A stretch of 64,000 nt of DNA from Mycobacterium sp. E2733 (GCF_001667585.1 NZ_LZJZ01000131.1:1-64000); one strand, 5' to 3'. Positions 1 to 8,601 are shown, numbered from the stretch's first letter. Numbers and translations: made by a program. The notes: generated by a model not told the origin, from the sequence alone.

Positions 1-476
1 TTCGGCTTCGCGTCGGCGGGCGGGGGAGCGAGCGGTGCCGGCTGGCCGTTGAGTCCGGGCGCGTCCAGCGGGGGAGCGTTCAGGCCGGCCGGCGCCGGAA
101 CCTCGCGCGGCGTCGGGCCCGACAGCGGGCCACCGCACACGGGCCACGCGCCGCGGCCCTGAGTGGCCAGCACGCGCTCGGCAACGGCGATCTGCTGGTC
201 CCTGGTGGCCAATTCGGCCGACGGGGCGTACTGGCCGCCGCCGTGCGAGGCCCAGGTGCTCGAGCTGAATTGCACGCCGCCGTGGTAGCCGTTGCCGGTG
301 TTGATGGCCCAGTTGCCGCCCGACTCGCAACGGGCTACCTGGTCCCATTCGCCATCGGTGGCAGCGGCCGCCTGGCCGGCCAGGGCAATGCTGCCGCCAC
401 CGAGGACTGCTCCGGTGACGGCGATCTTTGCGACGCTGATGTTTGACGTGCTGGGCTTACGGTGACGTCCGCTCAT
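1..476 (-). CDS. rpfA: Resuscitation-promoting factor RpfA (3' end outside window)
   Basis: This is a secreted muralytic transglycosylase-like growth factor that cleaves peptidoglycan and promotes regrowth of dormant cells. The minus-strand reading from the ATG at 474-476 gives a short basic start, a hydrophobic signal segment (about residues 15-38) ending in an Ala-rich stretch, and then the Rpf domain beginning at about residue 40 (DGEWDQVARCESGGNW, with the catalytic Glu in the CESGGNW motif). The domain ends at about residue 115 and a Pro/Ala-rich tail begins (APPLDAPGLNGQPAP), as in RpfA rather than the short Rpf proteins. About 158 codons are visible and the tail runs off the window. 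The gene has a long structured leader (riboswitch at 500-700). A purine-rich stretch at about 485-495 is the likely ribosome binding site. Confidence 0.93.
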   Translation of the reverse strand, partial: MSGRHRKPSTSNISVAKIAVTGAVLGGGSIALAGQAAAATDGEWDQVARCESGGNWAINTGNGYHGGVQFSSSTWASHGGGQYAPSAELATRDQQIAVAERVLATQGRGAWPVCGGPLSGPTPREVPAPAGLNAPPLDAPGLNGQPAPLAPPPADAKP

Positions 477-499
477 AGGCCGTGAAGGATCCTCTCTGT

Positions 500-700
500 C
501 ACGCGCCTGCGAGGTCAGCTGTCGGGTTCGGGTTGGAGAGGCCACCCGGCCGTCGTCGTCTCCACTGCGAAACGACGTCGGCTTCACCCCTAGAGGCCGC
601 GTGCGGCCCCAGTCCGATCACGGTGGACCGGTGGGTCCCCCGTCTCCATCCACGTAGGTCAGTCGGTGGACCCCTGCCTATTGGATGGAGCTCGGCGCGA
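500..700 (-). promoter_or_regulatory. c-di-AMP riboswitch (ydaO-yuaA class) in the rpfA leader
   Basis: The minus strand between about 700 and 500 carries the conserved blocks of the ydaO family in order. They are a GCCGAGCUCC segment near 697, GGACCCACC near 634, GGGGUGAAGCC near 588-578, and the 3' signature CCCGAACCCGACAGCUGACC followed by CGCAGGCG (531-503). The last block is characteristic of actinobacterial members. In mycobacteria this class sits upstream of rpfA-type genes, and it turns expression off when c-di-AMP is high. Boundaries are by eye. No folding was computed. Confidence 0.85.
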
Positions 701-897
701 TAGGGAGGGGAGGTCCGCCAATTCGGTTGTCTTGGCGAGCCTTCGGAGAAACGTAGCGGTTTCTGTTGGTCCCGTCACGTTCTGCGAAACCCGGCGTTTC
801 CCCCTCGGCCATGTGCGAAAACCCGAGGAACACGTGGCATCCACGCAGGTCATCGCGCTCGATATCGGAGCGTGATTGTGCCGTTATCAATCCGTTA

Positions 898-913
898 CGT
901 GATGCATTTCACA
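898..913. promoter_or_regulatory. CRP/cAMP receptor site upstream of rpfA
   Basis: The 16-base sequence CGTGA-N6-TCACA is a near-perfect match to the mycobacterial CRP palindrome TGTGA-N6-TCACA, with one mismatch in the left arm. It lies just past the moaD2 stop codon and about 200 bases upstream of the riboswitch on the rpfA strand, which suits promoter control of rpfA. In M. tuberculosis, rpfA is a known target of the CRP protein Rv3676. The match is seen directly; binding here is inferred. Confidence 0.72.
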
Positions 914-916
914 GTT

Positions 917-1195
917 TTAGCCGCCGGCGAACGGAGGTAGAACGTCGATCGTGTTGCCGGCGCGTAACGGTGCGGTCTCGTCGCGGACCGCGACCCCGTC
1001 GCACAGGTAGGAACATCTGCTCAGCACGCTGGCGAGTCGAGAGCCCCGGACGGCGAGGCGTCCGACCAGCTCGGCCACCGTGGTGCCCGGGCGCACCACC
1101 AGCGTCTCCGACTCCGCCCCGGCGGCCGCCCGCGCGGCCGCGAAATAGCGCACGGTCACCGAAATCCCGTCTTGCTGGACGGCGGCCTGACCCAT
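917..1195 (-). CDS. moaD2: Molybdopterin synthase small subunit MoaD2
   Basis: This is a sulfur-carrier subunit of molybdopterin synthase, with a ubiquitin-like fold whose C-terminal Gly-Gly is thiocarboxylated. The protein starts SVTVRYFAAARAAAGAE and ends in DVLPPFAGG, the hallmark Gly-Gly tail, at 92 residues. The ATG at 1195 was chosen because it gives the length of the M. tuberculosis protein as I remember it. An in-frame GTG at 1207 would overlap the moaA2 stop. It lies four bases downstream of moaA2 and is probably co-transcribed with it for molybdenum cofactor synthesis. Confidence 0.92.
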   Translation of the reverse strand: MGQAAVQQDGISVTVRYFAAARAAAGAESETLVVRPGTTVAELVGRLAVRGSRLASVLSRCSYLCDGVAVRDETAPLRAGNTIDVLPPFAGG

Positions 1196-1199
1196 GGGG

Positions 1200-2279
1200 C
1201 TAGCCACCGATCGCGCTCATCGGGCGGTCGGGTTGGATGAAGTTCGGGTCGTTGATGCCGTGACCGGCCGGCTTGCCCCACATCGCGACGCGCCACGCGG
1301 TCTCGATCGCATCGTCGGACGCGCCGGTGCGCAGCAGCGTGCGCAGATCGGTTTCCACGGCCGAGAAGAGGCAGCTGCGGACCTGGCCATCAGCCGTGAG
1401 GCGGGTGCGATCACAGGCCGAACAGAAAGCTTGCGAGACCGACGCGATGACACCAAACTTGCCGCTCTGCGTGCCCGGTCCGCTGTCGACCAGCCAGAGC
1501 TGCGCGGGCGCCGATCCGCGCGGCGCCGGGTCCGGACGGAGCCGGAAGTGCGGGCGCAGCGCGTCGAGCACGTCGTCAGCGCTCAGCGCCGCCCCCCGGC
1601 GCCACTGGTGCCCGGCATCGAGCGGCATCTGCTCGATGACCCGTAATTGGTAGCCGTATTCGAGGCAGAACCGCAGCAGCTCGACGACGTCCTCGCCACC
1701 GGTGACCGGGTCGAGCACGGCGTTCACCTTCACCGGTGTCAAACCCGCGTCATGGGCGGCGGCCAGGCCCGCAAGCACCTCGTCGAGCCGGTTCCGACGG
1801 GTGATCGCCGCGAAGTGGTCGGGGTCCACGGTGTCCATCGAGACGTTGACGCGGTTCAGGCCGGCTTGGGCCAGTGCAGCGGCGCGCCGCGCCAGCCCCA
1901 CGCCGTTGGTGGTCAGCGAGATCTCCGGGCGCGGCCGCAGGCCGGCCGCCGCCGCGACCACGTCTTCGAGATGCCGCACCAACAAGGGCTCGCCGCCGGT
2001 GAACCGCACGCTGGTGACACCCAACCGGGTGACGGCGATGTGCATCAGTCGCGCCAGCTCGTCGGGGCGAAGCAGGTGCTCGCCGGGCAGCCAGTCCAGG
2101 CCCTCGGCCGGCATGCAATAGGTGCACCGCAGGTTGCAGCGGTCGGTCAGCGAGACTCGCAGGTCGGTGGCCACGCGCCCGTAGGTGTCCACCAACGGGC
2201 CCTCGGTCGGCGCGTTCCGCGCGGCATCACCGTCGGTGCGGCCCGGCACCGTTGGCACACCCAATGCGGTCGCCGTCAT
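1200..2279 (-). CDS. moaA2: GTP 3',8-cyclase MoaA2 (radical SAM)
   Basis: This enzyme catalyses the first step of molybdenum cofactor synthesis, converting GTP to 3',8-cyclo-7,8-dihydro-GTP using S-adenosylmethionine. The 359-residue protein has the radical-SAM cluster C48-x3-C52-x2-C55 (CNLRCTYC), a TGGEPLL SAM-binding motif near 94-100, and the second C-terminal iron-sulfur ligand set C286, C289 and C303. The C-terminus ends in Gly-Gly, required in MoaA enzymes. Its ATG overlaps the stop of the upstream YccF-like gene by four bases, and moaD2 follows directly, so all three are likely translated from one transcript. Confidence 0.95.
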   Translation of the reverse strand: MTATALGVPTVPGRTDGDAARNAPTEGPLVDTYGRVATDLRVSLTDRCNLRCTYCMPAEGLDWLPGEHLLRPDELARLMHIAVTRLGVTSVRFTGGEPLLVRHLEDVVAAAAGLRPRPEISLTTNGVGLARRAAALAQAGLNRVNVSMDTVDPDHFAAITRRNRLDEVLAGLAAAHDAGLTPVKVNAVLDPVTGGEDVVELLRFCLEYGYQLRVIEQMPLDAGHQWRRGAALSADDVLDALRPHFRLRPDPAPRGSAPAQLWLVDSGPGTQSGKFGVIASVSQAFCSACDRTRLTADGQVRSCLFSAVETDLRTLLRTGASDDAIETAWRVAMWGKPAGHGINDPNFIQPDRPMSAIGG

Positions 2280-2680
2280 GCGCCCACCGACCCGTAGTGG
2301 GATGGCGAGCTGACCGGAACGATCTGCTTACCCAATGGCATCAATGACACGGGAATCAGTTTGAGGTTGGCCAACGCCAGCGGGATGCCGACGATCGTGA
2401 TCGCCATCGCCAGCGCGCTGGCCAGGTGACCGATCGCCAACCACACGCCGAACAACAGCACCCAGATGATGTTGCCGATGAGAGCCCCCGTCCCGGCAGT
2501 CGGTTTGTCTACGATCGTGCGGCCGAACGGCCACAACGCGTACGAGGCGATGCGCAGCGACGCGAAGCCGAAGGGGATGGTGATGATCAGCAAGAAGCTG
2601 AGGAGCGCCGCAACGACGTATCCGGCGGCCATCCACAGGCCGCCGAACACGAGCCAGATGATGTTCAGGATCAGTCGCAT
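2276..2680 (-). CDS. YccF-family inner membrane protein (Rv0870c-like)
   Basis: This is a small integral membrane protein of the YccF/DUF307 family, whose biochemical role is not established. The 134 residues contain two related hydrophobic repeats. Each has an N-I-I-W...F-G-x-W core followed by a long hydrophobic helix and a conserved I-P-x-x-x-A/L stretch (residues 5-55 and 68-118), giving about four membrane spans. The stop overlaps the moaA2 start by four bases (ATGA), so it heads the moaA2-moaD2 group. It is divergent from cspB. Confidence 0.85.
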   Translation of the reverse strand: MRLILNIIWLVFGGLWMAAGYVVAALLSFLLIITIPFGFASLRIASYALWPFGRTIVDKPTAGTGALIGNIIWVLLFGVWLAIGHLASALAMAITIVGIPLALANLKLIPVSLMPLGKQIVPVSSPSHYGSVGA

Positions 2681-2772
2681 ATCTCCTCCACCGGTAATGC
2701 CCAGCGTACCGAGTAGGCAATAACGGGGGTGCTCGCGAGGCCGGCACCCGAGTAGGATCTACAGACCAAACG

Positions 2773-2794
2773 GCGTCCTGCGCAGGCGGGACGC
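2773..2794 (+). other. Hairpin in the cspB 5' leader
   Basis: A perfect six-base stem (GCGTCC at 2773-2778, GGACGC at 2789-2794) with a ten-base loop lies about 50 bases before the cspB start. It is followed by a T-rich run (TTATTGTGTT). A TAGGAT element at about 2753-2758 could be the -10 box, which would place the hairpin near the 5' end of the mRNA. It could act as an attenuator or as an RNA-stability element. This is reading by eye only. Confidence 0.35.
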
Positions 2795-2843
2795 TTATTG
2801 TGTTGGCCATTCTATTGATCCGTTAGACAAGCAGGTGAGACCA

Positions 2844-3257
2844 GTGCCGACCGGCAAGGTTAAGTGGTACGACGCCGACAAGGGGTTCGGGTTCCTGTCG
2901 CAAGAGGACGGCGAAGACGTCTACGTCCGCTCGTCGGCGTTGCCCGCTGGGGTCGAGGGGCTCAAAGCGGGCCAGCGCGTGGAGTTCGGCATCGCCTCCG
3001 GGCGGCGGGGGCCGCAAGCGTTGAGCCTCAAGTTGATCGAGCCGCCGCCCAGCCTCACCAAGGCCCAGGGCCGCCGCGAGACGCCCGTCGAGCACAAACA
3101 CAGCCCCGATGAGCTGCACGGCATGGTGGAGGACATGATCACGCTGCTGGAGAGCGCCGTGCAGCCCGAGTTACGCAAGGGACGCTACCCGGACCGCAAG
3201 ACGGCTCGACGGGTTTCCGAGGTGGTGCGTGCGGTCGCTCGGGAGCTCGACTCCTAG
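2844..3257 (+). CDS. cspB: Cold-shock domain protein CspB
   Basis: This is an RNA/single-strand DNA-binding cold-shock protein with a long C-terminal extension typical of mycobacterial CspB. The cold-shock domain occupies residues 1-65, with RNP1-like KGFGFL and RNP2-like DVYVR motifs. A linker and a helical C-terminal region of about 70 residues follow. The GTG at 2844 was chosen because CAGGTGAG just upstream makes a ribosome binding site and the protein then begins at the cold-shock fold. A GTG at 2835 would add three residues and consume that site. In M. tuberculosis I recall a PE_PGRS gene between cspB and fadE10; here the gap is only 111 bases. Confidence 0.92.
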   Translation: MPTGKVKWYDADKGFGFLSQEDGEDVYVRSSALPAGVEGLKAGQRVEFGIASGRRGPQALSLKLIEPPPSLTKAQGRRETPVEHKHSPDELHGMVEDMITLLESAVQPELRKGRYPDRKTARRVSEVVRAVARELDS

Positions 3258-3368
3258 CTCGTTCGCGCCGCTGATGTGCGTGGGCCACCCGCTCGCGCAG
3301 ATAGGGTGAGGAAGTGCCGGTCACGGGGTACTCCCAGGCCGCCACAGTCGTCGAGCAAGGAGGCTGCG

Positions 3369-5297
3369 ATGGCACTGCAAGCGCACGTCACCGAGGAGCA
3401 AGCCAGGGCACTGGCCGAGGAGTCTCGCGAAACCGGTTGGGATAAACCATCTTTCGCGAAAGAACTGTTCCTTGGCCGGTTTCCGTTGGAGCTCATCCAC
3501 CCTTTCCCCAAACCGTCGGATGCCGACGAGGCGCGCACCCGCGCGTTTCTCGACAAATTGCGCGACTTCCTTCGCAGCGTTGACGGCAGCGTCATCGAAC
3601 GCGACGCGCAAATTCCCGACGAGTACGTGAAGGGTCTAGCCGAACTGGGCTGTTTCGGCATGAAAATACCGTCGGAATACGGCGGCCTGAACATGTCGCA
3701 AGTGGCCTACAACCGGGCGCTGATGATGGTTTCCTCCGTTCATCCCAGCCTCGGTGCGCTGTTGTCGGCCCATCAGTCGATCGGCGTGCCGGAGCCGCTC
3801 AAACTCGCCGGAACTCCAGAGCAGAAGAAGAAGTTCTTGCCCCGATGTGCCGCGGGCGCCATATCGGCGTTCCTGTTGACCGAACCGGATGTGGGCTCTG
3901 ATCCGGCCCGGCTGGCCTCAACGGCAACCCCCGTCGAAGACGGGACGGCCTACGAGCTCGATGGCGTGAAGTTGTGGACCACCAACGGCGTGGTCGCCGA
4001 ACTGCTGGTCGTCATGGCCCGGGTGCCCCGCAGCGATGGGCACCGCGGGGGCATCAGCGCTTTCGTCGTCGAGGCCGATTCGCCCGGGATCACGGTGGAG
4101 CGGCGCAACAAATTCATGGGGTTGCGCGGCATCGAGAATGGGGTCACCAGGTTGCACCGCGTTCGGGTGCCGAGCGAGAACCTGGTCGGCCGCGAGGGCG
4201 ACGGTTTGAAGATCGCGCTTACCACCCTCAATGCCGGCCGGCTGTCGATCCCCGCGATGGCGACAGGGGCTTCCAAATGGGCGCTCAAGATCGCGCGCGA
4301 GTGGTCGGGGGAGCGCGTGCAATGGGGCAAACCGCTGGCCAAGCACGAGGCGGTGGCCGGCAAGATCTCGTTCATCGCCGCGACCACCTACGCGCTCGAT
4401 GCCGTGCTCGAGTTGTCCGGGCAGATGGCCGACGAAGGGCGCAACGACATCCGGATCGAGGCGGCGCTGGGCAAGCTTTGGTCCAGCGAGATGGCTTGCG
4501 TCATTGCCGACGAGGTCATGCAGATCCGGGGCGGTCGCGGCTACGAGACGGCTGAGTCCCTGGCCGCGCGCGGTGAACGGGCGGTGCCCGTCGAGCAGAT
4601 ACTGCGGGACCTGCGGATCAACCGCATCTTCGAAGGATCCAGCGAGATCATGAAGCTGCTCATCGCCCGGGAGGCGGTCGATGCCCACCTGTCTGCGGCC
4701 GGTGACCTCGCGAAGCCTGACGCCGGCTTGCGGCAGAAGGCCGCGGCGGCGGTCGGCGCCAGCGGGTTCTACGCAAAGTGGTTGCCCCAGCTCGTTTTTG
4801 GAGAAGGGCAGCGACCCAGGGCTTACAGCGAATTCGGACCGCTGGCGTCGCACCTGCGGTTCGTCGAACGCTCCAGTCGCAAGCTGGCCCGCAACACCTT
4901 CTACGGGATGGCGCGCTGGCAGGCCAAGCTGGAGCAGCGCCAGGGGTTCCTCGGGCGCATCGTCGATGTCGGTGCCGAGTTGTTCGCGATGTCGGCGGCC
5001 TGTGTGCGGGCCGAGGCCCAGCGCGCCGTGGACCCGGCGGTCGGTCAACAGGCCTACGAGCTGGCCGATACGTTTTGTCGGCAGGCCGCCCTGCGGGTCG
5101 AGGCGCTGTTCGACGCGTTGTGGACCAATACCGACGACTGCGACGTCCGGCTGACGCGCGAGGTGGTTCGGAGCCGGTACACCTGGCTCGAGGACGGCAT
5201 CATCGACCAGTCGGAGGGGACCGGCCCTTGGATCGCCCACTGGGAGCAGGGCGCATCAACCGAGACGAATCTGGCTCGGCGATTTCTGGATTCCTAG
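3369..5297 (+). CDS. fadE10: Acyl-CoA dehydrogenase FadE10
   Basis: This FAD-dependent acyl-CoA dehydrogenase catalyses alpha,beta-desaturation of acyl-CoA in beta-oxidation. The 642-residue protein is longer than a classical 380-residue enzyme. After an N-terminal extension it shows the canonical core: FLLTEPDVGSDPARL at the flavin site, LWTTNGVVAE, GLRGIENG, and FEGSSEIMKLLIARE containing the Y/F-E-G-x-S-E-I catalytic region. A C-terminal helical extension of about 170 residues follows, as in very-long-chain-type enzymes. The ATG at 3369 has AAGGAGG six bases upstream. The substrate is not evident from sequence. Confidence 0.93.
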   Translation: MALQAHVTEEQARALAEESRETGWDKPSFAKELFLGRFPLELIHPFPKPSDADEARTRAFLDKLRDFLRSVDGSVIERDAQIPDEYVKGLAELGCFGMKIPSEYGGLNMSQVAYNRALMMVSSVHPSLGALLSAHQSIGVPEPLKLAGTPEQKKKFLPRCAAGAISAFLLTEPDVGSDPARLASTATPVEDGTAYELDGVKLWTTNGVVAELLVVMARVPRSDGHRGGISAFVVEADSPGITVERRNKFMGLRGIENGVTRLHRVRVPSENLVGREGDGLKIALTTLNAGRLSIPAMATGASKWALKIAREWSGERVQWGKPLAKHEAVAGKISFIAATTYALDAVLELSGQMADEGRNDIRIEAALGKLWSSEMACVIADEVMQIRGGRGYETAESLAARGERAVPVEQILRDLRINRIFEGSSEIMKLLIAREAVDAHLSAAGDLAKPDAGLRQKAAAAVGASGFYAKWLPQLVFGEGQRPRAYSEFGPLASHLRFVERSSRKLARNTFYGMARWQAKLEQRQGFLGRIVDVGAELFAMSAACVRAEAQRAVDPAVGQQAYELADTFCRQAALRVEALFDALWTNTDDCDVRLTREVVRSRYTWLEDGIIDQSEGTGPWIAHWEQGASTETNLARRFLDS

Positions 5298-5324
5298 CCG
5301 ACATTCGAGCGAAACAAGGGAGAT

Positions 5325-6332
5325 ATGGCCACCTATGTTGCCGGGACGGGTGAATTCACTCGCGACACCAACTACATCACCACCCGCATCACCGCCGATG
5401 GGCGAGACGACTATCCCGTCGAGCCGGGCCGGTATCGGCTGATTGTCGCCCGCGCGTGTCCGTGGGCGAACCGCGCCATCATCGTCCGGCGGTTGCTGGG
5501 CCTGGAAAGTGTTCTCTCTATTGGCTTTTGCGGTCCCACTCACGACGAACGCAGTTGGACGTTCGACCTCGATCCCGGGGGCGTCGACCCCGTGCTGAAG
5601 ATCCCGCGGCTGCAGGACGCCTACTTCAAGCGTTTCCCCGACTACCCGAAAGGCATCACGGTCCCCGCGATCGTCGACGTCCCGTCCGGCGCGGTCGTCA
5701 CCAACGATTTCGCGCAGATGACCCTGGATTTCTCGACGGAATGGACCGCCTACCACCGCGACGGTGCACCCGAGCTGTACCCCGAGCGGCTGCGCGCTGA
5801 GATCGATGAGGTGAACAAGCGGGTCTACACCGAGATCAACAACGGCGTGTACCGGTGCGGCTTCGCCGGCTCACAACAGGCCTACGAAGCGGCGTACGAC
5901 CGGCTGTTCGCCGCGCTCGATTGGGTGAGCGACCGCCTGGCCGATCGGCGATACCTGGTGGGCGACAACATAACCGAGGCCGACGTGCGGCTGTTCACCA
6001 CGCTGGCCCGCTTCGACCCGGTCTACCACGGGCATTTCAAGTGCAACCGAAGCAAGCTCAGCGAGATGCCGGTGTTGTGGGCGTATGCGCGCGACCTGTT
6101 CCAGACGCCAGGGTTCGGCGACACCATCGATTTCGTTCAGATCAAGCAGCACTATTACATCGTGCACGCCGACATCAACCCCACCGGCATCGTGCCCAAG
6201 GGGCCCGACCTGGCGGGCTGGCTGTCACCGCATGGTCGGGAAGCTTTGGGCGGCAAGCCTTTCGGGAATGGGACGCCGCCCGGGCCGCCGGTCGAAGGGG
6301 AGCGGGTGGCGGCCGGGCACGGAGCTCAATAG
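5325..6332 (+). CDS. Glutathionyl-hydroquinone reductase-like (omega-type GST)
   Basis: This 335-residue protein is homologous to S-glutathionyl-(chloro)hydroquinone reductases (YqjG/EcM4 type), which remove glutathione from hydroquinones. The thioredoxin-like domain carries the diagnostic RACPWANR motif with nucleophile C45. The C-terminal all-helical GST domain includes YLVGDNITEADVRLFTTLARFD. The family length of about 330 matches. It starts 27 bases after fadE10 behind AAGGGAGA, so it may be in the same transcript. The oddity is that mycobacteria make mycothiol rather than glutathione, so the thiol partner is uncertain. I do not recall this gene at this position in M. tuberculosis. Confidence 0.88.
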   Translation: MATYVAGTGEFTRDTNYITTRITADGRDDYPVEPGRYRLIVARACPWANRAIIVRRLLGLESVLSIGFCGPTHDERSWTFDLDPGGVDPVLKIPRLQDAYFKRFPDYPKGITVPAIVDVPSGAVVTNDFAQMTLDFSTEWTAYHRDGAPELYPERLRAEIDEVNKRVYTEINNGVYRCGFAGSQQAYEAAYDRLFAALDWVSDRLADRRYLVGDNITEADVRLFTTLARFDPVYHGHFKCNRSKLSEMPVLWAYARDLFQTPGFGDTIDFVQIKQHYYIVHADINPTGIVPKGPDLAGWLSPHGREALGGKPFGNGTPPGPPVEGERVAAGHGAQ

Positions 6333-6814
6333 CTCAGGCGCACTGACCATTCCGCGTGCGGGACGTCGCGCAGCTCACCGGCGGGGTCCACGACGAGCGT
6401 CAGCAACTGCACCACTATCCCGACCAGCCGCCCGCGATGCGGGTCGACCGGGGGGATGGTGACCGCGAACCGGGTGTTCGGCCGAAAGATGGTGCTGGTG
6501 GTGTTGGTTGGGTCCTCATACACCTGCAGCAACCGCCAGGGCGCCCGGTAGATCGCGTCGGGCACCGAGAGCTGCACCGGGTAGCGCTCGCTGACCTTCA
6601 GCTCGCCCTGGGCCTGCGGCGTGTCACATTGATCGAGGTTGAGCACGCTGCAGTACAGGTACGGCCCCACCCTCGCCAGGTGGCCGTGCGAATACGCGCT
6701 GATCTCCGGGCGCTGCGGACCGGACGGGCGTGCCAGCAGCCAGGTGCCGACCCCGACGGCCACGCACAACAGAGTCATCAGGCCGGCGAGTAGCACGGCC
6801 ACACCGCGTTTCAC
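6326..6814 (-). CDS. DUF2771 exported/anchored protein (Rv0875c-like)
   Basis: The 162-residue protein has an N-terminal hydrophobic segment (residues 5-28) that is either a signal anchor or an uncleaved signal. The rest is an extracytoplasmic domain with two cysteines (CSVLNLDQC) that could form a disulfide. It matches the mycobacterial DUF2771 family. Function is unknown. Its start overlaps the stop of the upstream MFS gene by four bases, so the two are probably translationally coupled. Its 3' end overlaps the convergent GST-like gene by seven bases. Confidence 0.82.
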   Translation of the reverse strand: MKRGVAVLLAGLMTLLCVAVGVGTWLLARPSGPQRPEISAYSHGHLARVGPYLYCSVLNLDQCDTPQAQGELKVSERYPVQLSVPDAIYRAPWRLLQVYEDPTNTTSTIFRPNTRFAVTIPPVDPHRGRLVGIVVQLLTLVVDPAGELRDVPHAEWSVRLSY

Positions 6815-8505
6815 TCAGGCACCACCGCCGGGCTGCGGCGGACGCCCTCCTGCTCGACCATGACCGGCCTGTTACCTCCGAGGCCCGGGATCAGTGAATT
6901 TCCTTGGAAGCTGACCAGCGTCTGCGCCAGTCCCAGGATGAGTATCGCAGTGACCGCGGTGAAGCCAACACACAGATCGGTGTAGACCAAGACGCCCACG
7001 GCGCCACCCAACACCCAGGCCAGCTGCAGCGTCGACTCCGACCGCCCGAATCCCGAGGCGCGCGATTCCTCGGGCAGGTCGTTTTGCAGCGAGGCGTCCA
7101 GCGAGGCCTTCGCGATGGCGCTGGAGCCCGACGTGACCAGGGTGGCTATCACGGCGGCCACCAGGGTGCCCGCCACCGAGGCGGCCAGCGCGACCGCCGA
7201 GACCGCGAGCGTGCAGCGCACCACCAGCACGGCCGGCCGCCCCAGCTGCAGGCGTGCGGCGGCGAAGTTTCCGGCGAAGTTGCCGATGCCGGCGGCCGCG
7301 CCGATCATGCCGAGCATGCCCAGCTGAACCCACCCGTTGGCCTGGTGCGCCTTCGCGACGAACGCCGGGTACAAGAACAGGAAGCCGACCATTACCTTGA
7401 TGGTGCAGTTGCCCCACAACGAGGTAATGATGTTGCGGCCCAGCGGTTGTCGAAGCGTTGCGGTGGCCTTTTTTGGGATTTTCTTGACTTCCTCGGACCA
7501 CGTCCGCCGCTGCGGTTCGCTGTCCTGGCGGTAGCTCAAGGTGGCCGGCACCTCGCCCGCCGTCACCTCGACCCAGCGCGGGATGCGCATCGACAGCGAC
7601 GCGCCGACGATGGTGACCGCGATGACGACGAACAACGCGCCGGGCAACTTGAACAGGTGGGTGCAGACGAACTCGACGCCGGCCGCGACGGCCCCGCCCG
7701 CGATGGTGCCGCCCAGCAGACCGAATACGGTCAGCCGCGAATTCACCCGCACCAGGTCGATGGTCGGCGGCATGACCCGCGGCGTGACGGCGCTGCGCAG
7801 CACGCTGAAGGACTTGGAGAACACCATCATGGCTAGCGCGCACGGATAGAGCACCCACGATGGGTAGCTGCCGCTGGCGCCGTCGTAATTCATGACCAGC
7901 ACCAGCGCCAAGGCCGTCCGCAAAATGAACGACGCGGCGAGCGCGACCCGGCGACCGTGCTGCAGCCGGTCCAGCGCCGGGCCGATGAGCGGCGCGATGA
8001 CCGCGAACGGCGCGATGGTGATCAGCAGATACAACGCGACCCGGCCCTTGCTTTCCCCGGTGGCCGCGGCGAAGAACAACGTGTTGGCCAGCGCCACCGC
8101 CATCGCGGCGTCCACCGCGAAGTTGGCCATCACCGGCCAGGTGAGCGCGGTCAGACCGGACCTGTCGGCGCCGTCGGCGGTGGCGGCGCGCTGCACCATC
8201 CAATACATCCGCGAACCCATCTCGCGGCTCCGCAGCGCTGCGGCGCGCGTGACGGTGATCCGTTCGCCGGCGGCGGCAGCACGGGGTGGGGCGTTGTCGC
8301 TTGGGTCCGGCTCCGACCGCTGGCCGATGGGCGGCAGGTAGCGATTGGCGCTCGGCATCGGCGGTGGGCGACGCGTTCGGCGATGGTCGGCGTCATCGGC
8401 GGGGTAATTGGCCGTGCCCGGGTGTTGATTTGTAGCTCCATTGCGGGGCCGGCGGCCGGGAGTGGCGGCCACGCGGCCCGGATCGTCACGCCGCCGTCCA
8501 GACAC
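6811..8505 (-). CDS. MFS transporter (Rv0876c-like)
   Basis: This is a major facilitator-type membrane carrier with unknown substrate. After a hydrophilic, Pro/Arg-rich cytoplasmic N-terminus of roughly 100 residues there are about 12 hydrophobic helices, including an IGPALDRLQHGRR loop resembling the MFS loop 2-3 motif. The reading frame is open far upstream, so the start is uncertain. The GTG at 8505 has GGGGAGA eight bases before it and gives 564 residues. An ATG at 8358 (MPSANRYLPP) would give 515 residues but lacks a ribosome site. It is divergent from the DUF3027 gene and coupled to the DUF2771 gene. Confidence 0.82.
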   Translation of the reverse strand: MSGRRRDDPGRVAATPGRRPRNGATNQHPGTANYPADDADHRRTRRPPPMPSANRYLPPIGQRSEPDPSDNAPPRAAAAGERITVTRAAALRSREMGSRMYWMVQRAATADGADRSGLTALTWPVMANFAVDAAMAVALANTLFFAAATGESKGRVALYLLITIAPFAVIAPLIGPALDRLQHGRRVALAASFILRTALALVLVMNYDGASGSYPSWVLYPCALAMMVFSKSFSVLRSAVTPRVMPPTIDLVRVNSRLTVFGLLGGTIAGGAVAAGVEFVCTHLFKLPGALFVVIAVTIVGASLSMRIPRWVEVTAGEVPATLSYRQDSEPQRRTWSEEVKKIPKKATATLRQPLGRNIITSLWGNCTIKVMVGFLFLYPAFVAKAHQANGWVQLGMLGMIGAAAGIGNFAGNFAAARLQLGRPAVLVVRCTLAVSAVALAASVAGTLVAAVIATLVTSGSSAIAKASLDASLQNDLPEESRASGFGRSESTLQLAWVLGGAVGVLVYTDLCVGFTAVTAILILGLAQTLVSFQGNSLIPGLGGNRPVMVEQEGVRRSPAVVPE

Positions 8506-8601
8506 GTTCCGATTCTCCCCTATGCCGACGACATGCGTCTGCAGGTACGGGGCGTGGCTCGCCAACCTAGTATTGGAGACGCAATGCAGGAAGGGGACAG
8601 C

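Noticed and set aside
3918..5240. Long minus-strand frame (440 codons) inside fadE10
   Set aside because: Antisense shadow of a clear acyl-CoA dehydrogenase; composition is Arg/Pro/Gly/His-rich with no domain.
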